Assembly: GCF_000227295.1 (NCBI RefSeq)
Contig: NZ_JH165054.1
Span: forward strand, 507,835-571,834
Origin: Cutibacterium avidum ATCC 25577
GTDB taxonomy: Bacteria > Actinomycetota > Actinomycetes > Propionibacteriales > Propionibacteriaceae
DNA length: 64,000 nt
Reading direction: 5' to 3'
A program made the translations under genes and the position numbers. This document shows, in pieces, positions 10,225-22,920 of this stretch (its first letter is position 1; the number at the start of each line of letters is the position of its first letter). Under the pieces are notes generated by a model. It ran no database searches. It was not told the origin of the DNA and saw only the letters and a list, made by a program, of their open reading frames with translations.

Positions 10225-10232
<8 letters not shown>
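8565..10232 (-). CDS. Polytopic membrane protein, GT-C / DUF6056-like
   Basis: 555 residues with about eleven to twelve hydrophobic segments. The N-terminal pattern is one membrane helix followed by a luminal/extracellular acidic motif (WDIDDLYFATRSG, near residue 35), as in GT-C glycosyltransferases and DUF6056 proteins. The soluble C-terminus (about 500-555) ends YYDLPKNVTVVRR. The GTG start (10230-10232) lies inside the 3' end of gltX (8-bp overlap), so co-transcription with gltX is likely. The body is somewhat less GC-rich than its neighbours. The sugar donor and product are unknown; transfer of a sugar to a surface polymer is only an inference. Confidence 0.7.
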
Positions 10233-11724
<1,492 letters not shown>

Positions 11725-11731
11725 GATGCCT

Positions 11732-11763
11732 CGGAGTCTATCGGGAAGTACCGACAGACTCCG
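11732..11763. promoter_or_regulatory. Symmetric divergent promoter between gltX and glnS
   Basis: A 32-bp dyad: arms CGGAGTCT (11732-11739) and AGACTCCG (11756-11763), with inner arms TCGG and CCGA around a 6-bp centre. Each arm supplies a -10-like hexamer: TAGACT toward gltX (11735-11740, minus) and CAGACT toward glnS (11755-11760, plus). Both predicted transcripts would have very short leaders. Confidence 0.5.
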
Positions 11764-11777
11764 GTAAGGTTCCCGCC

Positions 11778-13490
11778 ATGGCAGAACCCACTGGAACCCC
11801 GACTCCCGCCGCCCCGGCCGAGTCCGGCTCGGACTTCATTCATCAGGTCGTTCGCGCGGACAACGAACAGGGCACCTATGGAGGACGGGTCCAGACCCGG
11901 TTCCCACCCGAGCCCAATGGCTACCTGCACATTGGCCACGCCAAGGCCATTGTCACTGACTTCGGCGTCGCGGAGGACTTCGGCGGCATTTGCAACCTGC
12001 GTCTGGACGACACCAACCCGGGCACCGAGGAGGTTGAGTACGTCCAGTCGATCATCGAGGACATCGAGTGGCTCGGGTACTCCCCCGCCCACGTCGTCCA
12101 CGCCTCCGACTACTTCGACAAGCTGTACGAGTGGGCCCAGTACCTCATCCGCGAGGACCTGGCCTACGTCGACGACCAGTCCCCCGAGACGATCCGCGAG
12201 CAGAAAGGCGGCTACGGCAAGCCGGGTATCGAGAGCCCCTACCGCGACCGTCCCGCAGCGGAATCACTCGACCTGCTCGAGCGGATGCGCAACGGCGAGT
12301 TCCCCGACGGCTCCCGCTGTCTGCGCGCCAAGATCGACATGCAGGCGGAGAACATGTGGCTGCGTGACCCGGTCATGTACCGCATCCGCCACCAGGCCCA
12401 TCACTCGACCGCCACCACGTGGTGCATCTACCCCACCTATGACTGGGCCCACGGTCAGTCCGACGCCATAGAGGGTGTGACCCATTCGCTGTGCTCCCTG
12501 GAGTTCAACAGCCACCGCCCCCTCTACGACTGGTTCCTCGCCCATGTGCCGCTCGACGCCCCGGCCCCCAAGCAGCGCGAGTTCGCCCGTCTCGAACTGA
12601 CCCACACCATCACCTCGAAGCGTCGCCTCAGGTCCCTTGTGACCGACGGCGTCGTCGACGGTTGGGACGACCCCCGCATGCCCACCCTGCGCGGGATGCG
12701 TCGTCGCGGCTACCCGGCTGCTGCCATCCGTGCCTTCTGCCAGGCCGTCGGTACCACCAAGAACAACTCCGTGAAGGCCATCGAGGAGTTCGAGTCCTTC
12801 GTGCGCCGCGAGCTCAACGCCACCACGCAGCGCCGCATGGCCGTCCTGCACCCGCTCAAACTGGTCCTGGACGGCTGGCCTACTGACGAGAACGGCAACC
12901 CGGTCGTCGAATGGTTCGAGCTCGTCAACAACCCGGAGAATCCTGATGACGGCACCCGGTGCGTCCCCTTCACCGGAGAGCTGTGGATCGAGGCCGACGA
13001 CTTCCGCGAGGACCCGCCCCGCAAGTTCTTCCGCCTCTCCCCCGGTCGTGAGGTGCGTCTGCGTAGTGCCTACCTGGTGACGGCCACTGACGTCGTCAAG
13101 GACCCAGACGGCACCATCACCGAGGTTCACGCCAGCTATGACCCGGAGTCCCGCGGCGGCACCGCCCCCGACGGTCGCAAGGTGAAGTCGACGATGCACT
13201 GGGTGTCCGCCGCCCATGCCGTGCCGGTAACCGCGAACCTCTATGACCGTCTCTTCACCGCCGAGATTCCCGGATCGGAGAGCGGCGAGGCCCTCGACGA
13301 CCTCAACCCGAACTCGCGCGAGACCCTCACCAACGTCATGGCCGAACCGGCCTTGGCCGAGGTGGCTCCCGGCGAGGTGGTGCAGTTCGAGCGGCTGGGG
13401 TATTTCGCGGCGGATCAGGACACCACGGTGTTCCACCGCACCGTTGGTCTGCGTGACGAATGGGCCCAGCTGCAGAGGCGTCAGGGCTGA
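11778..13490 (+). CDS. glnS: Glutaminyl-tRNA synthetase
   Basis: Class I synthetase charging tRNA-Gln directly; 570 residues. It has the GlnRS-specific PPEPNGYLHIGHAKAI (HIGH motif, residues ~43-58) and the adjacent RLDDTNP, the KMSKS counterpart THTITSKRRLRSL near residue 275, and a two-barrel C-terminal anticodon-binding region. Many actinobacteria lack GlnRS and use GatCAB; its presence suggests acquisition in this lineage (established pattern, not shown here). A short leader has GGTAAGG before the ATG. Confidence 0.95.
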   Translation: MAEPTGTPTPAAPAESGSDFIHQVVRADNEQGTYGGRVQTRFPPEPNGYLHIGHAKAIVTDFGVAEDFGGICNLRLDDTNPGTEEVEYVQSIIEDIEWLGYSPAHVVHASDYFDKLYEWAQYLIREDLAYVDDQSPETIREQKGGYGKPGIESPYRDRPAAESLDLLERMRNGEFPDGSRCLRAKIDMQAENMWLRDPVMYRIRHQAHHSTATTWCIYPTYDWAHGQSDAIEGVTHSLCSLEFNSHRPLYDWFLAHVPLDAPAPKQREFARLELTHTITSKRRLRSLVTDGVVDGWDDPRMPTLRGMRRRGYPAAAIRAFCQAVGTTKNNSVKAIEEFESFVRRELNATTQRRMAVLHPLKLVLDGWPTDENGNPVVEWFELVNNPENPDDGTRCVPFTGELWIEADDFREDPPRKFFRLSPGREVRLRSAYLVTATDVVKDPDGTITEVHASYDPESRGGTAPDGRKVKSTMHWVSAAHAVPVTANLYDRLFTAEIPGSESGEALDDLNPNSRETLTNVMAEPALAEVAPGEVVQFERLGYFAADQDTTVFHRTVGLRDEWAQLQRRQG

Positions 13491-13592
13491 CCAGGTGTTG
13501 TTGACGGTGGTAATCATCAAATTGTCACCCGTCCGTCACTTCATTCGGCAAGGATGGTACCGCTTTCCCATCCCGTTGGAAGGACACCATCC

Positions 13593-15548
13593 ATGCATGA
13601 CAACCCACTTGGTACGAACCTGTCGCGTCGCGCCGTGCTGGTCGGCACCCTGGGGACAGGGCTCGCGATGACTGCTGTCGGGAATTCCTTCGCGTCGCCG
13701 TCGACGTCTTCCGCTCCCGCCACCGCAGGCTCTGCTGCCGGTGCCGCAACGCTGACGGTGCTCGCCACCACCGACATCCACGGTCACGTCTACGACTGGG
13801 ACTACTTCGCCGACGCTCCCTACCCGCCGTCGGACAAGGGTCGGTCCTCGGCTCCGTTGGGCGTGAGTCGGGTGGCCACCATCGTCAAGCAGCTCCGCGC
13901 CGAGAAGGGTGCCGACTCCGTCGTCACGCTCGACAACGGTGACACCATCCAGGGCACCCCGCTGACCTACCTCTCTGCCAAGCAGCCCGAGAAACTTGGC
14001 CGCACCGAGGTCATGGCCCGCGCATTCAACCTCGTTGGTTATGACGCGGCCAACATCGGCAACCACGAGTTCAACTACGGACTCAAGGAACTCAACCGCT
14101 ACAAGAACGACCTCGACGCCCCACTGCTGTGCGCCAACGTCATCGACCTCAAGACCGGCAAGCCGCTGACCCAGGGCACCCTCATGCTCACCAAGACCGT
14201 CGACGGCCACCAGGTCAAGGTCGGCGTCGTCGCCGTCACCACCCCTGGCTCGATGGTCTGGGACAAGGCGAACCTCACTGGCAAGGTCGACATCGCTGAC
14301 CCGGTCAAGACCGCTGCGAAGTGCTCGGTCACACTGCGCAAAGAAGGGGCTGACGTCGTTGTCGTCCTCGTCCACGCCGGACTGTCGGAGGACCAGGCCG
14401 CCCCGGTCTACAAGGGTCTGCCAGAGAACAATGCCACCGTCCTGGCCAAGTCCGTTCCCGAGGTCGACCTCGTCGTCATCGGTCACACCCACCAGGACGA
14501 CCCGGTCGAGATCGTCGACGGCATCTCGGGCCACAAGGTCGTCATCACCCAGCCCGACTATTGGGCCCGTTCAGTCTCCCAGGTGACGATCCCGCTCGAC
14601 TTCTCCGACGGCAAGGCCTCCGTGCTCCACGACAGGGTCACCGTGAAGCCGCGTTACACCCGTGACGTCGAGGAGGACAAGGAGTTCGCCTCTGACTCCG
14701 AGCTGCAGGCCGGCCACAAGGCCACCGTCAAGTACGTCAACTCCGTCGTCGCCACCTCGACGACGAAGCTGACCACCGAGCGCTCGATGGTTGAGGACAC
14801 CCCGATCCTCGACTTCATCGGCAAGGTCGAGGCCGACACCGTCGCCAAGGCGATCAAGGGTGGCAAGTACGACGGTATTCCGGTCATCGCCCAGGTCTCG
14901 CCGTTCTCACGCACCGCTGCCTTCCCGAAAGGCGATGTCAAGATCAAGGACATCGCTGGCCTGTACGTCTTCGACAACACACTGGCGGGCATCCTGCTCA
15001 CCGGCAAACAACTCAAGGACTACCTGGAGTACTCCGCGAAGTACTTCAAGCAGGTCAAGAAGGGCGCCATCGTCAACCCGGCTCCGGCCAGCGAGGGCGG
15101 CGACACCCAGGCTGACTACCAGGGCAAGCCGGTGTGGGACTACAACTACGACGCCGTCACCGGTGTCAAGTACTCCATCGACGTCTCCAAGCCGGTGGGC
15201 AAGCGCATCCTGGGCCTGTCCTGGCAGGGCCAGCCGGTCGCCGACGACCAGAAGTTCGTCCTGGCCATCAACAACTACCGCATGAGCGGTGGCGGCGCCT
15301 ACCCGCACGTCGCGGAGGCCCCGGTCGTCTGGGACGAGATCCTCGAGATCCGTCAGCTGCTCATCGACACCGCCTCGAAGATGAAGACCATCGATCCGAA
15401 GGACTTCTTCGATCGCAACTGGTTCCTCACCACGACTGGGGAGACCTGGCCGGCCACGGGCAAGCCCGGCGACGACACCAAGCCCGGCAACGGCTTCAAG
15501 CCCGGTTCCGGCGATCGTCCGACCACGTTGCCGCGCACCGGCGTCTGA
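13593..15548 (+). CDS. Tat-exported 2',3'-cyclic-nucleotide phosphodiesterase / nucleotidase ending in LPRTG
   Basis: Secreted metallophosphoesterase, 651 residues, probably releasing phosphate or nucleosides from extracellular nucleotides. A Tat-type signal (NLSRRAVLVGTLGTGLAMTAVG, residues ~9-30, RR followed by a hydrophobic stretch) comes first. Metal-site motifs follow: TTDIHGHVYDWDYF, DNGDTIQGTPL, NIGNHEFNYG and VIGHTHQDD. The C-terminal nucleotidase domain contains INNYRMSGGGAYP. The FNYGL pattern and length favour CpdB over UshA. After a Pro/Gly/Lys-rich spacer the protein ends TTLPRTGV and stops: an LPXTG motif without the usual hydrophobic and basic tail. ATG 13593 is chosen because AAGGA (13580-13584) precedes it. 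Confidence 0.88.
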   Translation: MHDNPLGTNLSRRAVLVGTLGTGLAMTAVGNSFASPSTSSAPATAGSAAGAATLTVLATTDIHGHVYDWDYFADAPYPPSDKGRSSAPLGVSRVATIVKQLRAEKGADSVVTLDNGDTIQGTPLTYLSAKQPEKLGRTEVMARAFNLVGYDAANIGNHEFNYGLKELNRYKNDLDAPLLCANVIDLKTGKPLTQGTLMLTKTVDGHQVKVGVVAVTTPGSMVWDKANLTGKVDIADPVKTAAKCSVTLRKEGADVVVVLVHAGLSEDQAAPVYKGLPENNATVLAKSVPEVDLVVIGHTHQDDPVEIVDGISGHKVVITQPDYWARSVSQVTIPLDFSDGKASVLHDRVTVKPRYTRDVEEDKEFASDSELQAGHKATVKYVNSVVATSTTKLTTERSMVEDTPILDFIGKVEADTVAKAIKGGKYDGIPVIAQVSPFSRTAAFPKGDVKIKDIAGLYVFDNTLAGILLTGKQLKDYLEYSAKYFKQVKKGAIVNPAPASEGGDTQADYQGKPVWDYNYDAVTGVKYSIDVSKPVGKRILGLSWQGQPVADDQKFVLAINNYRMSGGGAYPHVAEAPVVWDEILEIRQLLIDTASKMKTIDPKDFFDRNWFLTTTGETWPATGKPGDDTKPGNGFKPGSGDRPTTLPRTGV

Positions 15549-15568
15549 CCGGTTCCGACAACAGTTGA

Positions 15569-15600
15569 GCCTCGGCCCACCCGACTTGGTGGGCCGAGGC
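15569..15600 (+). terminator. Rho-independent terminator after the nucleotidase gene
   Basis: A perfect 13-bp stem (15569-15581 with 15588-15600, GCCTCGGCCCACC) with loop CGACTT is followed by CCTTCTTGT. It shows that the coding sequence really ends at LPRTGV, with no lost downstream exon-like tail. Confidence 0.85.
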
Positions 15601-15762
15601 CCTTCTTGTCCTCACGACGTGGAAGAGTGTCCCGTGGCATCTGGCGAGGGCAACCTTCACCACTGACAATGAAAGGACGCAGCGCTGACAACCCAAATCG
15701 TTCCACGGAATCCCAGGCATGGACTCCCGGCTCGGCTGGGCAACCGACGTTGGCCGGCAAGG

Positions 15763-17424
15763 GTGCTGCGCCGTGCCAGCATTGCTGGCCTCGTCTTCGC
15801 CCTTTTCGGTCTGTGGACCGCCCTGACACCGTCCTTGGTCCCCCGGACCTGGTGGATGGTGGCCGTCAACGTGTGGTTGTCGACCCTTCTCGCCTATGGG
15901 GTCGGAGGGCTCATCGGGCGGATTTCCCGGTGGTTAGCTGAGATCACGCGCTTGCAGGTGATGATCTCAACTCACGCGGTCCGGGGCATCCGACGTAGCT
16001 GGTACGCCATTCTCGCCCTGATATCGCTGTGGATGTTCATGTGGTGCACGAGACAGCAGAAGCACGTCTCAGAGGAAGTCGGTCTGCCACGGAAGGTCTG
16101 GGTCGCGCAGACCGTTGGCGTGTTCACGGGGCTGATCCTCTTCACCGCGACGGTACTGCTCATCCGCCTCATCGCTCATGGCATCCGAAATCTGTACACC
16201 GGCGTACACCGTCTCATCGCCCAGCCGGTACTGGCAATTGTCGTCGTGGTGCTGAGCATCTCACTCCTGCTCTGGGCCACGAACAACGTCATCGTCAGGA
16301 CGACGGCCAACGGTGTTGCCCACGTCATGGCTGAAACCAATGCGCAGACGGCCGCCGGACGGAAACCCCCGACGTCGCCCCTTCGGTCCGGGTCCCCCGC
16401 CTCGCTTCAGACCTGGGACAGCCTGGGCCGGGAGGGCAAGGACGCCGTCACTGACGGCCCCGACGCCGCCATGATCGGAAAGGTCACCGGTCAGTCGGCC
16501 AAGGAGCCCATCCGCGTCTACGCCGGGCTCAATTCCCGTCGCGACTACGTCGCCGAGGCGAATGGCGTTCTCGCCGAGCTCATCCGTACCGGGGCGTTCC
16601 ATCGCAAGGTGCTCGTCGTCCAGAACGGCACCGGGTCCGGCTGGATCGAGGAGTGGTCGGTGTCGGCCGTGGAGTATCTCACCGGCGGTGACTGCGCGAC
16701 GGCCACGATGCAGTACTCGTACCTGGGCAGCGTCGGGGCCTTCCTCCTGGACCGCGAATCTCCCAAGGAAGGTGCCCAGGCCCTGTTCAGCGTCATCCAC
16801 GACTACTGGGCCACCCTGGCCCCCGAAACTCGTCCGAAGCTCTACACGAGCGGTGTGTCCCTGGGCTCTTACGGTGGTCAGTCCGCCTTCCCATCCATCG
16901 ACGACATGATCGCCAAGGTTGACGGCGCCGTGTGGGTCGGAACCCCCGGGTTCACGCCGATCTGGAAGAATTTGGAGGCGAACCGACGAGAGGGTTCCCC
17001 CGCCATCGTCCCCGTGATCGACGGTGGCCGAATCGTGAGGTTCATGGGTAGTCCCGGCGAGATCTACCACGATCATTGGGGAGCCGCCTATCCTCCTTGG
17101 TCAGCCCACACACGCATCGCCTATGTACAGCACCCGTCCGATCCGGTGACGTGGTGGTCCCCCGAGATGATCTGGTCAGAGCCCGACTGGATGCGCGAGC
17201 GCGCTGGAGACGACGTCAATCCCCACATTCAGTGGACGCCATGGTCGAGTTTCTGGCAGGTCACGGCCGACATGGCCTTGTCGACGACTCCGCCTGGTGG
17301 GCATGGGCACAACTACCACAGCGAATTCATCCCCATTTGGTCGGCAGTCCTCGGCATTCACTGCGATCGTCACACCATGGATGCCATCGCGAAGGCGATC
17401 CCCAAGACCTCAGCTCCTCGGTGA
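15763..17424 (+). CDS. Membrane-anchored alpha/beta-hydrolase (Abhydrolase_9 / DUF2319-like)
   Basis: 553 residues from GTG 15763. The first ~170 hold about four membrane segments starting LFGLWTALTPSLVPRTWWM, typical of this actinobacterial family. The cytoplasmic or periplasmic hydrolase domain has VVQNGTGSGWIEEW, a nucleophile elbow SGVSLGSYGGQSAF (Ser near residue 368) and a late histidine in GHGHNYHS. Esterase or lipase activity is likely but the substrate is unknown. The start is uncertain: a CTG at 15685 is in frame, preceded by GAAAGGA at good spacing, and would add 26 residues, a basic N-terminus. Confidence 0.78.
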   Translation: MLRRASIAGLVFALFGLWTALTPSLVPRTWWMVAVNVWLSTLLAYGVGGLIGRISRWLAEITRLQVMISTHAVRGIRRSWYAILALISLWMFMWCTRQQKHVSEEVGLPRKVWVAQTVGVFTGLILFTATVLLIRLIAHGIRNLYTGVHRLIAQPVLAIVVVVLSISLLLWATNNVIVRTTANGVAHVMAETNAQTAAGRKPPTSPLRSGSPASLQTWDSLGREGKDAVTDGPDAAMIGKVTGQSAKEPIRVYAGLNSRRDYVAEANGVLAELIRTGAFHRKVLVVQNGTGSGWIEEWSVSAVEYLTGGDCATATMQYSYLGSVGAFLLDRESPKEGAQALFSVIHDYWATLAPETRPKLYTSGVSLGSYGGQSAFPSIDDMIAKVDGAVWVGTPGFTPIWKNLEANRREGSPAIVPVIDGGRIVRFMGSPGEIYHDHWGAAYPPWSAHTRIAYVQHPSDPVTWWSPEMIWSEPDWMRERAGDDVNPHIQWTPWSSFWQVTADMALSTTPPGGHGHNYHSEFIPIWSAVLGIHCDRHTMDAIAKAIPKTSAPR

Positions 17425-17509
17425 TCGCCGCGTCTGTCGGGGCTGGTGCCGCGCTCCATCCCCTCGCAGCTGGTTGGTTGCCATGAATGTGCCCGATCTC
17501 CTCCACCCA

Positions 17510-17543
17510 TACCCTAGACATGCAACTACCCTAAACATGCAAC
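17510..17543. repeat. Tandem 17-bp duplication
   Basis: Two adjacent copies of TACCCTARACATGCAAC (17510-17526 and 17527-17543) differ at one base. They lie between the hydrolase gene and tuf, abutting the tuf terminator. Confidence 0.8.
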
Positions 17544-17574
17544 GAGGTCCGCCCCCTGTGGGGACGGACCTCGT
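17542..17574 (-). terminator. Terminator-like hairpin after tuf
   Basis: A 10-bp stem ACGAGGTCCG (17542-17551) with CGGACCTCGT (17565-17574), plus inner CCCC/GGGG. It lies between two convergent genes and may terminate both. The T-run is weak on the tuf side. Confidence 0.65.
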
Positions 17575-17591
17575 CAAAATCTCAGATCACA

Positions 17592-18785
17592 TCACTTGAT
17601 GATCTTGGTGACACGACCGGCACCAACGGTGCGACCGCCCTCACGGATGGCGAACTTGAGCTGCTCCTCCATGGCGATCGGGTGGATCAGGTGGACGGTC
17701 ATGTCGGTGTTGTCACCAGGCATAACCATCTCGGTGCCCTCGGGGAGCTCAACAGTGCCAGTCACGTCCGTGGTGCGGAAGTAGAACTGGGGGCTGTAGT
17801 GCGAGAAGAACGGCTTGTGACGGCCACCCTCATCCTTCTTCAGAACGTAGACCTGGCCCTCGAAGTCGGTGTGCGGGGTGGTGGAACCGGGCTTGCAGAG
17901 GACCATGCCGCGAACGACATCCTCCTTCTTGGTGCCACGGAGCAGAATGCCGACGTTCTCACCAGCGCGACCCTCGTCGAGGATCTTGCGGAACATCTCG
18001 ACGCCGGTGACGGTGGTCTTCTGAATCTTGTCGTGGATACCGACGATCTCGACCTCCTCGCTGGTCTTGACGACGCCGCGCTCAACACGACCGGTGACAA
18101 CGGTGCCACGACCGGTGATGGTGAAGACGTCCTCAATCGGCATGAGGAAGGGCTTGTCGAGGTCACGCTCAGGCTGCGGGACGTACTCATCCACGGCGTC
18201 CATGAGGTCGAGGATCGACTGAGTCCACTTCTCGTCACCCTGAAGGGCCTGGAAGGCGGAGATGCGAACGATCGGGCAGTTGTCGCCGTCGAAGTCCTGC
18301 GAGGTCAGCAGCTCGCGAACCTCCATCTCGACGAGCTCGATGAGCTCCTCGTCGTCGACCATGTCGCACTTGTTGAGGGCGACGACGATGGCCGGCACGC
18401 CCACCTGGCGGGCGAGCAGGACGTGCTCACGAGTCTGGGGCATCGGGCCGTCGGTGGCGGCGACCACGAGGATGGCGCCGTCCATCTGGGCAGCACCAGT
18501 GATCATGTTCTTGACGTAGTCAGCGTGACCGGGGCAGTCAACGTGAGCATAGTGACGTTTCTCGGTCTGGTACTCGATGTGAGCGATCGAGATCGTGATG
18601 CCGCGCTGACGCTCCTCGGGAGCCTTGTCGATCTGGTCGAACGGCGACTCCTCGTTCAGCTCCGGGTACTTGTCGTGCAGCACCTTGGAGATCGCCGCGG
18701 TGAGGGTCGTCTTGCCGTGGTCGATGTGTCCGATGGTGCCGATGTTGCAGTGCGGCTTGGTCCGCTCGAACTTGGCCTTTGCCAC
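17592..18785 (-). CDS. tuf: Elongation factor Tu
   Basis: GTPase delivering aminoacyl-tRNA to the ribosome; 397 residues, normal length. G-domain motifs: GHIDHGKT (residues ~19-26), [15 protein letters not shown] and NKCDMVD. Domains 2 and 3 are complete ([24 protein letters not shown]). It is separated from fusA by ~730 bp and has its own apparent promoter near 18905-18933, unlike the classical str operon in which tuf follows fusA directly. Confidence 0.98.
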   Translation of the reverse strand: MAKAKFERTKPHCNIGTIGHIDHGKTTLTAAISKVLHDKYPELNEESPFDQIDKAPEERQRGITISIAHIEYQTEKRHYAHVDCPGHADYVKNMITGAAQMDGAILVVAATDGPMPQTREHVLLARQVGVPAIVVALNKCDMVDDEELIELVEMEVRELLTSQDFDGDNCPIVRISAFQALQGDEKWTQSILDLMDAVDEYVPQPERDLDKPFLMPIEDVFTITGRGTVVTGRVERGVVKTSEEVEIVGIHDKIQKTTVTGVEMFRKILDEGRAGENVGILLRGTKKEDVVRGMVLCKPGSTTPHTDFEGQVYVLKKDEGGRHKPFFSHYSPQFYFRTTDVTGTVELPEGTEMVMPGDNTDMTVHLIHPIAMEEQLKFAIREGGRTVGAGRVTKIIK

Positions 18786-18839
18786 TGGGGCTCCTTCTGG
18801 AATGTCGCCCGCTTGTGCACGGGACGCGTCATGTGGATA

Positions 18840-18860
18840 TTCCTGGGAGGTTCCCAGGAA
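18840..18860 (-). promoter_or_regulatory. Perfect hairpin in the tuf leader
   Basis: A 9-bp stem TTCCTGGGA (18840-18848) with TCCCAGGAA (18852-18860) around GGT sits 55 nt before the tuf start, downstream of the inferred promoter. It has no T-run, so it is not an obvious terminator. mRNA stability or leader control is possible. Confidence 0.4.
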
Positions 18861-18904
18861 CGTTTCTGGACGGGCCCCCGACCAGAGGTCAGGGAACTTG
18901 TCTT

Positions 18905-18933
18905 ATTGTTCTGCAGTAGTCCGTGATAGTCAA
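18905..18933 (-). promoter_or_regulatory. Putative tuf promoter
   Basis: On the minus strand TTGACT (18928-18933) and AACAAT (18905-18910) are 17 nt apart, giving a ~115-nt leader before tuf. Confidence 0.5.
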
Positions 18934-18960
18934 ACCAAGGGCGGCACGAGGCCCTAACTC

Positions 18961-19453
18961 CCTCGCCGTATCCATGAACAACAGCGGTGTGTCGAGCCAA
19001 CTGACTCGGCGCACCGCCAACCAGAACCGCCACGAGCTACCCAATCCGTCAACTCGGAGCACGTACCGATTGATTCATATTTCATTCTTCGTCGCTTGCA
19101 GCAGCAGGTTCGCATAGGCGAAGCCGACGAACTCGGCCTAGGCCAGCGCTGCTCATCCCCAGAGCATTGGGGGTCGCAAGATCAAAGGCACGTGAGGGAT
19201 GACCACGCCGTGTCGTCTTGAGCATCCGTTCCACCGCACCAAACCGATTGGGGCGTCCATCTGCCATGGCCACGCCGCCGAGCCTAGCCCGGGACCGTAA
19301 GTACAGCGCCACCGTTCCACGGAGTTCCGGGCTGTGGAAAGGGCTTCGAACTATCCTGTGGACCACCCTGGAGCCCGGCGCCAGAGGCGCCTGGGGCGGG
19401 TAGGAGGCGAGCTCGGAAGCTGAGGGGATTGACTCCGCAGGGTCATTCACGAC
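18961..19453. other. Intergenic stretch with no supported gene
   Basis: The ~490 bp between the tuf promoter and the fusA terminator contain open frames, but none has a convincing start, composition or recognisable product. Nothing else is seen. Confidence 0.5.
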
Positions 19454-19491
19454 AATCGGCCCGGTTCCACATATGTGGAACCGGGCCGATT
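19454..19491 (-). terminator. fusA terminator: 38-bp perfect palindrome
   Basis: 19-bp arms (AATCGGCCCGGTTCCACAT at 19454-19472 and its complement at 19473-19491) form an unbroken inverted repeat 25 bp after the fusA stop. It very probably terminates the rpsL-rpsG-fusA transcript. Confidence 0.8.
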
Positions 19492-19515
19492 CGTCAATCA
19501 GCTATAGCAGCAAGC

Positions 19516-21609
<2,094 letters not shown>

Positions 21610-21710
21610 TGTTCTTGACCTCGAATCTTGGAGTTAGTGGTCTTCGTATGATGCTCGACGCAGATGAACCTGCGGTGAACCGCGAGGTTTTCTGGGCTGG
21701 ACGTGATGGT

Positions 21711-21735
21711 GCCCCCTTCCCGACGGAAAGGGGGC
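21711..21735 (-). promoter_or_regulatory. Intercistronic hairpin between rpsG and fusA
   Basis: GCCCCCTTCC and GGAAAGGGGGC form a strong stem around CGAC, with no T-run. It is a likely RNA-processing or stability element rather than a terminator, since fusA follows in the same operon. Confidence 0.45.
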
Positions 21736-21741
21736 CAACAA

Positions 21742-22212
21742 TCACCAGCGGTAGTGGGCGAAGGCGCGGTTGGCCTCAGCCATCTTGTGGGTGTCCTCAC
21801 GGCGCTTCACGGAAGCACCGAGGCCGTTGGAGGCATCGAGGATCTCGTTCATGAGACGCTCAGCCATGGTCTTCTCACGACGCTCACGGGAGAAGGCAAC
21901 CAGCCAACGCATGGCCAGGGTGGTCTGGCGAGCGGGCTTGACCTCGACCGGCACCTGATAGGTGGCACCGCCGACACGGCGGGACTTGACCTCCAGGGAG
22001 GGCTTGATGTTGTCGAGCGCGCGCTTGAGGGTCTGCACCGGATCGGTGTTGGTCTTGGCGCGGCAACCCTCGAGGGCGGTGTAAACGATGTTCTGGGCGA
22101 CAGTCTTCTTGCCGTCGAGAAGGATCTTGCTCACGAGCTGGGAGACGAGAGGAGATCCGTAGACGGGATCGACCATCACTGGGCGCTTCGGCGCGGGTCC
22201 CTTACGAGGCAT
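21742..22212 (-). CDS. rpsG: 30S ribosomal protein S7
   Basis: 16S rRNA-binding head protein and assembly initiator, 156 residues (normal). It begins [20 protein letters not shown] and includes the conserved [11 protein letters not shown] and [21 protein letters not shown] regions. It lies 3 bp after rpsL. In other bacteria S7 is the autogenous regulator of the str operon; whether that holds here is unknown. Confidence 0.97.
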   Translation of the reverse strand: MPRKGPAPKRPVMVDPVYGSPLVSQLVSKILLDGKKTVAQNIVYTALEGCRAKTNTDPVQTLKRALDNIKPSLEVKSRRVGGATYQVPVEVKPARQTTLAMRWLVAFSRERREKTMAERLMNEILDASNGLGASVKRREDTHKMAEANRAFAHYRW

Positions 22213-22215
22213 GGA

Positions 22216-22587
22216 TCACTTCTCCTTCTTGGCGCCGTAACGGCTACGGGCCTGCTTGCGGCCCTTGACACCCTGGGTGTCAAGGGAGCCGCGGACGATC
22301 TTGTAACGCACACCCGGGAGGTCCTTCACACGACCGCCACGCACGAGCACCATCGAGTGCTCCTGGAGGTTGTGTCCGACACCGGGAATGTAGGCCGTGA
22401 CCTCGATGCCCGACGACAGGCGCACACGGGCGACCTTTCGCAGAGCCGAGTTCGGCTTCTTCGGCGTCGTGGTGTACACACGGGTGCACACGCCACGACG
22501 TTGCGGCGAGCCCTTGAGGGCAGGCGTGTTGTTCTTGCTGATCTTGTCAGTGCGGCCCTTGCGGACCAGCTGCTGGATTGTAGGCAC
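22216..22587 (-). CDS. rpsL: 30S ribosomal protein S12
   Basis: Decoding-centre protein, 123 residues from a GTG at 22585-22587 ([13 protein letters not shown], the canonical start). A longer upstream frame is rejected because S12 begins here. The streptomycin-relevant lysines are wild type: [13 protein letters not shown] (K42/K43) and [12 protein letters not shown] (K88). It is first gene of the str operon with a weak ribosome-binding site (GGAAAGAG). Confidence 0.97.
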   Translation of the reverse strand: MPTIQQLVRKGRTDKISKNNTPALKGSPQRRGVCTRVYTTTPKKPNSALRKVARVRLSSGIEVTAYIPGVGHNLQEHSMVLVRGGRVKDLPGVRYKIVRGSLDTQGVKGRKQARSRYGAKKEK

Positions 22588-22871
22588 CGGCTGGTATCTC
22601 TTTCCGTCTGGTGGGTTCGGAATTCCCTGGCTGTGCACCCCTCCATCGCTGCGTCGGGATCACCGCTGCCCCTCGCTGCAGATTGGGAGTGCCGTGCGAA
22701 CTCCGCACGGGCAGACCTTCTCGCAGCAACTCGAGTGGTCGTTTGTCGCCATGCCAGGGCACGCACAAGTATCCGGTCGAACCGGACACGCGTTAACAGG
22801 GTATCTCCCGGGTTTCAGGGGGTCAAACTCAGCGACGCTGCGAGGAGGCGCGCGGAGGGGCGCCACGAAAC
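22588..22871 (-). other. str operon upstream region
   Basis: About 285 bp between the rpsL start and the terminator of the upstream secreted-protein gene. It must hold the rpsL promoter and leader, but I could not pick a convincing promoter pair by eye. No gene is supported. Confidence 0.4.
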
Positions 22872-22895
22872 CCCATGGAGGTCAAACTCCACGGG
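22872..22895 (-). terminator. Terminator-like hairpin of the secreted repeat-protein gene
   Basis: A 9-bp stem (22872-22880 with 22887-22895, one G-T pair in the RNA) and loop TTTGAC on the minus strand is followed by GTTTCG. It lies 26 bp after the stop of the secreted-protein gene. Confidence 0.5.
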
Positions 22896-22920
22896 TGAAA
22901 AGCGCTGCGTCCGCAGCTCC

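Noticed and set aside
19082..19450. 122-codon minus-strand open frame between tuf and fusA
   Set aside because: No ribosome-binding site, biased composition, and no recognisable family; it ends just before the fusA terminator.
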